From UBA4655 sp964585575 (lineage in GTDB: Bacteria > Planctomycetota > Planctomycetia > Pirellulales > UBA1268), in contig CAZPEM010000064.1 of NCBI GenBank assembly GCA_964585575.1, forward strand, positions 1 to 17,624: a stretch of DNA of 17,624 bases, written 5' to 3'. The translations under genes were made by a program, and so were the position numbers. The notes under the pieces are model-generated. The model saw only the letters and a program-made list of their open reading frames with translations, was not told the origin of the DNA and made no database searches. Shown in pieces: positions 1 through 6,646 of this stretch (positions within the stretch are counted from its first letter, which is position 1; each line of letters begins with the position of its first letter).

Positions 1-1
1 C

Positions 2-76
2 GAGGGCCAGTCTGGTGAGGGCAAGCCTGGTGAGGGCAAGCCTGGTGAGGGCAAGCCTGGTGAGGGCAAGCCTGGT
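2..76 (+). repeat. 15-bp in-frame tandem repeat (EGKPG pentapeptide)
   Basis: Five head-to-tail 15-base units start at 2, 17, 32, 47 and 62. The first unit reads EGQSG and the next four are identical at the base level and encode EGKPG. The array may continue upstream of the window. It sits in the disordered, Pro/Gly/Lys-rich part of the first protein, and related GGKPGEP phrases follow downstream. Confidence 0.95.
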
Positions 77-1654
77 GAGGACGAAACCGAAGCTCAGCTT
101 GCGGACGGCAGCAAGCCCAGTGGCGAGTCTGGGAAAGACGACGTGAAGAAGCTTGCCCAAGACGGCGGCAAGCCCGGTGAGCCCGGGAGTTCTTCGAGCC
201 CGCAGCCCCCGAAGGCCGGCACCGACAACAGCAAGCAGGCGGGAGAAGGGGGCGGCAAGCCGGGCGAGCCGCCACAGCTCCAGCCGCCCCAACTCGTCGA
301 TAAGGAATCGTCGCTCCAGCCAAAGGATCCGCAGGACCCGTCCAAGAGTGGCGGCGGCAAGCCCCCGCCGGTCCGGTTCGGACTTCCGACGACGCAGGCT
401 GGCGTGACGAAGCCCAAGGCGGGCGGCGGCGGTGGCGACGATGCACCGCCGGAAGAGCAGGCCGCCGACGAACTGCTGGACGAAGCGATCGAGGCCCAGC
501 GGAAGCTCCTCGAAGATTTTGCCAAGGTTGCGGAGGATCTGGCCGCTGTGATGGCGAATCTGGAGGGCAGCACGTTCGTCAAGCGGATCAAGCTGGCGTC
601 ACGGCAGCAGGGCACGATCGCGGAGCGGCTGGCCGGAATGACGGCGTCGGCGTTCGGCAAGTCGGACAAGCGTTCGGCCGACGTGACGAAGGCCATTCGC
701 GACATGGCGGAGGCGAGCAGCCGGGAGTCGGACAAGGTTTCGAGCATCATGGATGACATGCAGGCCTATTTCGACCGGCGGCAGCTGCCCGCGTTCCGCA
801 CGGTGCTCGAAGAGATGAAGGGGCTCGACGTGCTCGGCAGCCTCCGCTCGCTCTCCGACGACATCAAGAAGGAAGTCGGCATGTCGATCGCGCAGGCGGA
901 GTTCTGGGCCGACACGTTCGACCGCCTCGCGGACGACCTGGTTTCGCCTCCGAAGGGTGGAGGTGGCGGCGGTGGTGGTGGTGGTGGTGGTGGCGGTGCC
1001 CCGCCGAGCGTGCCGCCCGATGTCGTGCTTGAGGCCATGAGAATTCTGGAGGCCGAGGTGATCCTCCGGGAGGAGACGCGGGTCGGCGAGCAGACGAGGA
1101 AGGAGCTCGCGGCCGCGGAATACGCGACGCTCGCGAAGAAGCTTGGGGCACAGCAGGATCAACTCGCCAAACGAATCGTGCGGCTCGTCGATCGGCTCTT
1201 GGAGGAGGAGGCTGGCGAGCAAAACTACTCCGAGGAGATCAAGCTTTTCGAGGCGGTCGAGGAGGTGATGTCCGAGGCAGCGGACCTGCTTCGCACCCCC
1301 GACACCGGCTCCAAGCCGATCGCAGCCGAGACCGAGGCGATCGAGCTCTTGCTCGCGTCCAAATCCGCTGGTGGCGGCGGAGGCGGTGGCGGTGGCGGTG
1401 GCGGAGGCGGCGGCAGTCCTGGCGGCGCCGGGGGCGCCGGCGCTGGGGGCCCTGGCACCAGCCCTGGGGGCGGCGGCTCCGGCACCACCAGCGCGCTGGC
1501 CGAGGTGCTCCGCGGCCGTGGCAACGCGACGAAGGGCGGAGGCGAGCATCGCGAAAAGAGACAGGCCACCGGCCAGTCGGGCCGCGTGCTGCCCGACGAG
1601 TTTCGCGCGGGGCTCGACGAGTACTTCAACCGGTTCGAGAAGGAGCGGCGATGA
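2..1654 (+). CDS. Helical low-complexity protein with polyglycine spacers, 5' truncated by window edge
   Basis: The frame is open from base 2, so the true start lies upstream; an internal ATG at 143 is not a convincing start because the same composition continues above it. About 550 codons are visible. Order: EGKPG pentapeptide repeats (2-76); a Gly/Pro/Lys/Gln-rich disordered stretch to about 445; a charged helical region, probably coiled coil (about 446-945); 14 glycines (956-997); a second helical region (1010-1366); 15 glycines (1370-1414) in a Gly/Ala/Pro-rich stretch to about 1490; and a charged C-terminus ending FEKERR. No membrane segment is visible in this part. It overlaps the next gene by ATGA. 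The C-terminal LPDEFRAGLDEYF is reminiscent of coiled-coil proteins that sit beside MoxR/BatA-type genes in planctomycetes, but this is recollection, not demonstrated. Function unknown; that it is coding is fairly sure from codon periodicity and coupling. Confidence 0.8.
   Translation, partial: EGQSGEGKPGEGKPGEGKPGEGKPGEDETEAQLADGSKPSGESGKDDVKKLAQDGGKPGEPGSSSSPQPPKAGTDNSKQAGEGGGKPGEPPQLQPPQLVDKESSLQPKDPQDPSKSGGGKPPPVRFGLPTTQAGVTKPKAGGGGGDDAPPEEQAADELLDEAIEAQRKLLEDFAKVAEDLAAVMANLEGSTFVKRIKLASRQQGTIAERLAGMTASAFGKSDKRSADVTKAIRDMAEASSRESDKVSSIMDDMQAYFDRRQLPAFRTVLEEMKGLDVLGSLRSLSDDIKKEVGMSIAQAEFWADTFDRLADDLVSPPKGGGGGGGGGGGGGGAPPSVPPDVVLEAMRILEAEVILREETRVGEQTRKELAAAEYATLAKKLGAQQDQLAKRIVRLVDRLLEEEAGEQNYSEEIKLFEAVEEVMSEAADLLRTPDTGSKPIAAETEAIELLLASKSAGGGGGGGGGGGGGGGSPGGAGGAGAGGPGTSPGGGGSGTTSALAEVLRGRGNATKGGGEHREKRQATGQSGRVLPDEFRAGLDEYFNRFEKERR
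956..997 (+). repeat. Polyglycine microsatellite 1 (14 Gly codons, GGT x7 core)
   Basis: Fourteen consecutive glycine codons, with a perfect run of seven GGT triplets at 971-991. It separates two helical segments of the first protein and probably acts as a flexible linker. The perfect triplet core makes length change by slippage possible in frame. Confidence 0.95.
1370..1414 (+). repeat. Polyglycine tract 2 (15 Gly codons)
   Basis: Fifteen consecutive glycine codons with mixed GGT, GGC and GGA usage, followed by Gly/Ala/Pro/Ser-rich sequence to about 1490. It is the second linker in the first protein. Mixed codon use suggests that selection keeps the glycines, rather than simple recent slippage. 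Confidence 0.95.
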
Positions 1655-2745
1655 ACGGCTGGCAAACCGGCTGGCACCGGAGCCTCGTCCGACTGGCCAT
1701 GGCCTGCGGCTGTTTGGCGGCTGTGTGCGACCGTGCCGCGGGCCAAGCGTTCGAGGTCGTCGGTGGCTTGCGTGCAGGTTGGGGGGTGGCCGGAGTCGGC
1801 GGTGTTCGGAATGGTGTGGACGTGGTCGTCGAAGGCGACGCAATCGGCGACCCGTGGTGGGACGAGGCCGAGCAGAAGACACCGGCGGCGGCGAACCCGG
1901 TCGCGGCGGCGGATGAGGCCGGCGTGGAGTCGGATCTGGTCATCCAGCAATTTCGAGAACCGGGCTTGACGGCGCTTCGCCGCGAACTGTCGGTCGTGCG
2001 GCAGACCTGCCCTTCGCTCGAGCGGCAGCAGCGGGCGCTCGTGCTCGCGGCCGGCCGCGGGGCCATCGAATCGTTCGTCGCCGAGATCGCGAGGGACAAC
2101 CCGGTTCGTGGACGCCACAGAAAGCCAAACGACGTTGCGGCGGCCGTCGAGGCGGCGGTGCGAACCAGCGTGTCAGCCAACGCGACCCCCGACGAGTCGG
2201 CCGCGTACGAGGCGGAGCAGTCGCTGCGGCGGGAGCGGGCGAAGCAGGCCGCAGCGTCAGTCATCGTCGCCGCGGTCGATCGCGATGCGTACCTCGACGA
2301 GTCCGAGCGGGAATCTCTTGTCGAGAGCCTGGCCGCGTCGTATCGCGAACGCTGGAGTCCGGCCCTTGTCGCCATGCAGCAGGGCCGTGGCGTCGAGATG
2401 TCCACGCGGCTGCAGGGGGTCGAGCGGTGCGTCGAGCAGGCGCTGGGTAAGGAGCGGACCGCGGCGTGGCGAAAGCAGCGCGAGGAGTCGCAGACGCTGG
2501 CGAACGCCGGCAGGCTTCCTCAACCGATCGTGCCGATGCCGAAGGTCCCAAATGGACCGGTCCATGTGCAGGTCAAGGCATTCGGTGACGGCAATCAGCA
2601 GCAGGTGATCATCAACGGCAAACAGGTGTTCGTCGGCGGTGCGGGAGGCGGCCTGGAGGTGAGGGTGCAGGCCGGTGGCGGGGTCGAGATCCAGCCGGTG
2701 CCCGGGGCCGCCGCGGGTGGCGGTGAACCGAAGGAAGAGCCATGA
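1651..2745 (+). CDS. Secreted protein A, function unknown (paralogue of 4811-5623)
   Basis: 364 aa. ATG at 1651 overlaps the previous stop as ATGA and has AAGGAG at 1640-1645, so the start is secure. Residues 1-32 form a signal peptide (basic n-region, hydrophobic 12-26, likely cleavage near AAGQA). Residues 105-275 are helical and match protein A' downstream: an RxTC motif (117-120 versus 69-72), an IVAxxD segment (205-210 versus 159-164), and an ungapped RC...L...AxW segment (259-273 versus 214-228). A further C-terminal module (about 300-352) is strand-like, with alternating Val/Ile and an NGKQVFV phrase, and is absent from A'. It ends in a Gly-rich acidic tail. It is coupled to protein B by another ATGA overlap. 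I recognise no characterised family; a periplasmic or cell-surface location is inferred from the signal peptide. Confidence 0.85.
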   Translation: MNGWQTGWHRSLVRLAMACGCLAAVCDRAAGQAFEVVGGLRAGWGVAGVGGVRNGVDVVVEGDAIGDPWWDEAEQKTPAAANPVAAADEAGVESDLVIQQFREPGLTALRRELSVVRQTCPSLERQQRALVLAAGRGAIESFVAEIARDNPVRGRHRKPNDVAAAVEAAVRTSVSANATPDESAAYEAEQSLRRERAKQAAASVIVAAVDRDAYLDESERESLVESLAASYRERWSPALVAMQQGRGVEMSTRLQGVERCVEQALGKERTAAWRKQREESQTLANAGRLPQPIVPMPKVPNGPVHVQVKAFGDGNQQQVIINGKQVFVGGAGGGLEVRVQAGGGVEIQPVPGAAAGGGEPKEEP

Positions 2746-3692
2746 TGGACACGTCGCGGTCCAACAACCCGCTTCGCATCCTCGGGGTCGTGGCCGCCCT
2801 GTCCGCCTCGGCGGTCCGCGGCGACGACATCGTCGCGGACCAGGTCCCCGTCCACCGCCGCGGAACGCACACGACCGAACTCGGGACGCTCTTCGATACC
2901 CAGGTCTTCGGCCGGTCGCTCGACGCTGACGCGAAAGGATCGCCGCGTTCCGACACACTGCCCGACGCGATCGCCCGACGGCTCGCGCCGCTGCGGCAGC
3001 GGGCCGTCGCCCAAATCGCCGCCATCGACCGGATCGTCATGCTGTCCGACGCCCAGCGGAAGAAGCTCGAGATCGCAGTCCGGTCGGACATGCAGCGGCT
3101 CGTCGATGCCGTCGTCGAAGCACGGGCGACGTTCGCCAACCGCACGATCACCACCGATCCCAGCACCGGCCAATTTGACGAGGCCGGCATGAAACTCATG
3201 CAGGCAGTTTCGCAGGAATCGAATCGGTGCCGCCAGCTCATGCAGCAGGTGTTTGGCCCGCAGTCGCTCTTGGCGAAGGTTGTGGTCGGCGGGCTCGATG
3301 AGAAGCAGGCGGAAATCTATGCCGCCGCGATGCGCGAGCGGGCCATCTGCCGCTGGAAGGCGGTCGTGGCCGCCGGCTTGACCGCGTTCGACGACCGGAT
3401 GGGCCTCACCCAGAAGCAGTATGATGCGGTCACAGCCAAACTCGTTGCCGATCCGCCGCCGCTGGATGACGAGTTCTCGCCCATGCCGGCCGCAGTGATC
3501 GTCGCGAAGCGGCTCACGAGCCTCGGCGACGAGAAGCTGGTCACGCTTCTCGATCCCCGTCAGCGGCAGCTTGTAGCGGCGGTCGCGAAATCCTGGTCGG
3601 CCGCGGCAGGCGGCGGGGTCGCCGTCGCCGAAGGTGACGCGGCGGACGAGCCCTCGCCGGCGGTGGATGAGTTTCGAATCGAAGTGAGGTAA
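2742..3692 (+). CDS. Secreted protein B with LxxxQ motifs, function unknown (paralogue of 5620-6645)
   Basis: 316 aa. ATG at 2742 overlaps the stop of protein A (ATGA). A second ATG at 2745 is equally possible and lies 7 bases from AAGGAAG (2731-2737). Residues 1-27 are a signal peptide. The mature part is helical and carries LSDAQ (101-105), LDEKQ (185-189), LTQKQ (222-226) and LDPRQ (270-274). These recall the LTxxQ motifs of periplasmic Spy/CpxP-like proteins, although overall homology to them is not shown. Residues about 150-228 align with protein B' at a constant offset of 32 residues, sharing LMQ, CRxLM, SxLAK, LDxxQ, a tryptophan and GLxxxQ. The tail (286-316) is Ala/Gly/acidic and probably disordered. 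Six bases separate it from the next gene. Function unknown. Confidence 0.85.
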   Translation: MMDTSRSNNPLRILGVVAALSASAVRGDDIVADQVPVHRRGTHTTELGTLFDTQVFGRSLDADAKGSPRSDTLPDAIARRLAPLRQRAVAQIAAIDRIVMLSDAQRKKLEIAVRSDMQRLVDAVVEARATFANRTITTDPSTGQFDEAGMKLMQAVSQESNRCRQLMQQVFGPQSLLAKVVVGGLDEKQAEIYAAAMRERAICRWKAVVAAGLTAFDDRMGLTQKQYDAVTAKLVADPPPLDDEFSPMPAAVIVAKRLTSLGDEKLVTLLDPRQRQLVAAVAKSWSAAAGGGVAVAEGDAADEPSPAVDEFRIEVR

Positions 3693-3698
3693 CGAATC

Positions 3699-4805
3699 GT
3701 GTCAGATCCGTTCATGCGTCGCGCCGTGCCGTTTTTCTGCCTGCTTGTGTCGCTCGCCGCGGCGGCCGTCGCTCGGTCCGCCGACGGGCCGCTCGTGAAG
3801 TACGGCGACCCGGTGCCTCGGGACGTCCGCGAGATCTACGACGCCGGCATCCGGTACCTGCTCAAGACGCAGGACGGCTCGGGAGCCTGGAAGAGCAATC
3901 ACGGCACCCCCGCGCCGACAGCGATGACGCTGATGGTGCTCTTGGCCAGCGGCGAGGACCCCAACTTCGGCCCCTATCGCACGCCGATCCGACGTGCGAT
4001 CCGCTCGATTCTCAACGATCAGGATGGAGGCGTGGGCTTCATCGGCGGCCAAGGGGGCAACCCGAGCATGTACCACCACGGCTTCGCCATGCTCGGCCTG
4101 GCCGAGGCCTACGGCGTGGTCGATGACCGCGGCCTGTGGAGCGAGCCCGGCGCTTCGGGGGGCAAGGGGGCGGGGCGGTCGATCGGCAAGGCGCTGGAAT
4201 TGGCGGTGCGGGCTGCCGTGACGGCCAACAAGAAGAATCCGACCGGCGGTTGGCACTACGGCCCGGAGATGATGACGGCCGACACGTCGGTGAGCGGCGC
4301 CGTGCTGATGGGCCTGCTCGCGGCCCGCAACGCCGGCATCGAGGTTCCCGACGAGACGATCGACCGGGCGATCAAGTACTACGTGTTCATGACCGGTGGC
4401 AACGGGAGCGTGGGCTATTCCGGCGCAGCCGGCGGCGGCACCGAGGCCACCACCTCGATCGGCGTGCTCGTGTTCTCGATCGCCCGGCGACAGGCCCTGC
4501 CGCAGTACAAGTCGGCCCAGGCGTACCTCGAGCAGGCGAGCCGCACGCCGCCAACCGGAGCGACGCCGCGAATGGGCGTCCGCGCCAACGGCTCGTCGTA
4601 CGAGCACTACTATCGCGCCCAGGCGCTGTTCCAGTGCAACGTTGCGGCCTGGGAACAGTGGAACGCCGGACTCGTGAAGACCCTCAAAAAGGCACAGGCC
4701 AAGGACGGCAGCTTCACCATGTCGTACGGGGCGGACGTCGACACGCCGCTGACCCTCCTTGCCCTGGCGGTCAATTTCAAGCTTCTGCCCGTCTACGAAC
4801 GGTGA
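3699..4805 (+). CDS. Secreted prenyltransferase/squalene-oxidase-repeat (alpha/alpha barrel) protein
   Basis: 368 aa. GTG at 3699 is chosen because GAGG at 3686-3689 lies 9 bases upstream; an ATG at 3714 has no comparable site. Residues 8-28 are a signal peptide ending near ARSADG. The rest shows repeated helical hairpins with squalene-cyclase-type turn motifs: QDGSGAW (58-64), QDGGVGF (108-114), GGWHYG (183-188), GNGSVGYSG (234-242) and KDGSFTMSYG (335-344). The family covers terpene cyclases but also many non-enzymatic secreted proteins. I see no DxDD cyclase acid motif, and the protein is about half the length of squalene-hopene cyclases, so lipid cyclisation is unlikely. It sits between the A-B and A'-B' pairs, six bases after B and five before A', suggesting a role shared with them. 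Confidence 0.88.
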   Translation: MSDPFMRRAVPFFCLLVSLAAAAVARSADGPLVKYGDPVPRDVREIYDAGIRYLLKTQDGSGAWKSNHGTPAPTAMTLMVLLASGEDPNFGPYRTPIRRAIRSILNDQDGGVGFIGGQGGNPSMYHHGFAMLGLAEAYGVVDDRGLWSEPGASGGKGAGRSIGKALELAVRAAVTANKKNPTGGWHYGPEMMTADTSVSGAVLMGLLAARNAGIEVPDETIDRAIKYYVFMTGGNGSVGYSGAAGGGTEATTSIGVLVFSIARRQALPQYKSAQAYLEQASRTPPTGATPRMGVRANGSSYEHYYRAQALFQCNVAAWEQWNAGLVKTLKKAQAKDGSFTMSYGADVDTPLTLLALAVNFKLLPVYER

Positions 4806-4810
4806 GCCCG

Positions 4811-5623
4811 ATGAGACACGCCCGGAGCGCGCGGTTCGTCGTTGCCCTCGCGCAGGCCCTGCTCGGTCTCGGCATCGTTGCCGCACAGTTCGCCCGGGCT
4901 GAGCAGCAGCAGGCTGAGCAGCAGCAGAAAGAGCGACAGAAGCAGATTGAGCAGCATGCCCGCCAGATCGAGTCCCAGTACCGGCAGTTCATTCCTGCCC
5001 AGCTGGAACTCGCTCGATCGACCTGCGGCAGCCTGCCCGCCGGCGTTCGGCGCCAGGTCGCCGCGGCGGCCGACGTGCCTCTAAAGGCCTGGGCCGCCGA
5101 CCTCGCCCACCGGCACATGGGCGCGGCACCAAACCCGGCGAAGCCCTCAGCCGATCCTCTGGCCATCATTCACGAGGCGGTCGCCGCCGCCCTCGCACCG
5201 CATGTTCCGGCCGATGAATTGGCCGCTTTCCGGCGGGAGCATGCGGCCACGGTCGCTCGCCGCGGTCGTGTCGCACGGCTACAGATCGTGGCGAAGCTCG
5301 ACCAGCGCCTTGTGCTCTCCGCGGGCCAGCGGAAGGCGATCATGACCGATCTCGAAAAGCACTGGCAACCGGATTGGCTCATCGAGCTGTACGACAACGG
5401 GGGCTACACTCACATGGACGGCGGTGGGCCCGCGCCTGACTTCGCCGACCGCTGCATCGCCCCGCATCTCGACGCTACGCAGCGGGCCGTGTGGACGGCG
5501 TGGAGCCAAAAGGTGGGCTGGAAACAGATGGGGATGCGGCTGGATGCGCTCCAAACTATCCATCAAATAGCGATGCCCTTGCACCAACCACCGCACCTTG
5601 CAGACCCGTGGTGGAATCCATGA
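4811..5623 (+). CDS. Secreted protein A', function unknown (paralogue of 1651-2745)
   Basis: 270 aa. ATG at 4811 follows the previous stop by five bases and opens a clear signal peptide (residues 1-30, ending ARA). The frame is open upstream through the preceding gene, but that part only shadows it. Residues 31-60 are Gln/Glu-rich and likely coiled coil, with repeated GAG-CAG-CAG-CAG coding. The central part matches protein A: RSTC (69-72), IVAKLDQ (159-165), LSAGQRKAI (169-177), a WQP (185-187) resembling WSP in A, and RC...L...AVW (214-228). The C-terminus ends in DPWWNP, while A has DPWWDE near its N-terminus. The C-terminal strand module of A is missing. It is coupled to B' by ATGA. The ribosome site is weak (GGTGAG), consistent with reinitiation. 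Function unknown. Confidence 0.85.
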   Translation: MRHARSARFVVALAQALLGLGIVAAQFARAEQQQAEQQQKERQKQIEQHARQIESQYRQFIPAQLELARSTCGSLPAGVRRQVAAAADVPLKAWAADLAHRHMGAAPNPAKPSADPLAIIHEAVAAALAPHVPADELAAFRREHAATVARRGRVARLQIVAKLDQRLVLSAGQRKAIMTDLEKHWQPDWLIELYDNGGYTHMDGGGPAPDFADRCIAPHLDATQRAVWTAWSQKVGWKQMGMRLDALQTIHQIAMPLHQPPHLADPWWNP

Positions 5624-6645
5624 CATCGCCGACATTCAGTTCTTGCGTTTCCGGGCGGCGATTCGGTTTTGGCCAGGCGTGGTGGCGGGCTGGGCTCGCC
5701 GTGCGGATCGGGGCTATCGGCTGCGCCGTCGCCGTCGGTCTCGCATCGCATGGCGAGGACGACGTCGTGGTCGATGACGGCGTGGAGAACCCGGCCGAAG
5801 TGCACGGACGGCAGCCGGACTACGACCTGCAGGAGTGCTTTGATCTGAATGTGTTCAATGCTCTTGCCCACGGGAACGGAATCCAGTTCACGAACCCGCG
5901 CCCATCCCCGCAGAACGGCAAAGTCCCGACGGCCGAGCCCGCCGGCCACGCGCAGTCGCAGACCGTCGCGAAGGTGCTTGCCTTCGTCGAACCGCAGTTC
6001 AAACAGTTCGCGGCGATGGTCGATCTCTCCAAGCCACAGGATCGGAAGCTCCGGCTGGCGCTCGAATCGGAGGTCCGTCGGGCCGCGGAGGAGATCGACG
6101 TATGCAGGCAGAAATATCTGGGAGTCATCCTGAAGGGGCAGTGGGGAGCAGACCCGAAGCAGCAGCAGCTCATGCAACAGTTTCAAAAGGACGTTCAGCA
6201 GTGTCGGGATTTGATGCGGCAGATCTGCCGAGCCGGCTCGTTCCTCGCCAAGACGATTCCAACGACACTCGACGCCGACCAGCAGGCCCAACTCAACGCC
6301 GCCGTCGACGGCCGGCTCGATAGTCTCTGGCGTTCGATCGTCGCCCGTCAGATGATCAGGTTCGAAACCTCGCTCGGGCTCGACCAGGGGCAGCACGAGG
6401 CGCTGGAGGCCCTGCTCGTCGAGGTCCGGCCGAAGTTGCAGCACAGCTTCGGCACCGCTCCCCACGTGCTGCAGTATGCCGACGCGCTCGTTCGGCTAGC
6501 GATCCTCGACATCGGCGACGAGCGGCTGCGGAAGGCCGTGAGCGGGCGGCAAGCGCAGGTGCTTTGGCAGTACTCCCAGCAACAAGTCGCTGCGCTGCGG
6601 CAGCATCTCGAGTCTCAAGGCGTACTGCAGAAAAAGGTGGGGTGA
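5620..6645 (+). CDS. Secreted protein B', function unknown (paralogue of 2742-3692)
   Basis: 341 aa. ATG at 5620 overlaps the stop of A' (ATGA); an upstream in-frame extension reads through the end of A' and is rejected. The N-terminus has arginines then a hydrophobic segment (about 25-42), a signal peptide or anchor. The next residues (GEDDVVVDDGVEN) resemble GDDIVADQVPV at the same place in B. Motifs LSKPQ (136-140), LDADQ (217-221) and LDQGQ (254-258) match those of B. From LMQ (184-186) to GLDQGQ (253-258) the two proteins align without a gap at offset 32. Gln is frequent in 170-222. The stop is one base before the next ATG. Secreted and helical; function unknown. Confidence 0.85.
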   Translation: MTSPTFSSCVSGRRFGFGQAWWRAGLAVRIGAIGCAVAVGLASHGEDDVVVDDGVENPAEVHGRQPDYDLQECFDLNVFNALAHGNGIQFTNPRPSPQNGKVPTAEPAGHAQSQTVAKVLAFVEPQFKQFAAMVDLSKPQDRKLRLALESEVRRAAEEIDVCRQKYLGVILKGQWGADPKQQQLMQQFQKDVQQCRDLMRQICRAGSFLAKTIPTTLDADQQAQLNAAVDGRLDSLWRSIVARQMIRFETSLGLDQGQHEALEALLVEVRPKLQHSFGTAPHVLQYADALVRLAILDIGDERLRKAVSGRQAQVLWQYSQQQVAALRQHLESQGVLQKKVG

Positions 6646-6646
6646 C

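Noticed and set aside
1..76. Regular short repeats at the window start as a CRISPR array
   Set aside because: The units are 15 bp, directly adjacent without spacers, and encode an in-frame pentapeptide, so this is a protein-coding tandem repeat.
4136..4810. In-frame upstream extension of protein A' through the squalene-cyclase-fold gene
   Set aside because: The extension is Arg/Gly/Asp-rich shadow sequence, while the ATG at 4811 begins a proper signal peptide five bases after the previous stop.
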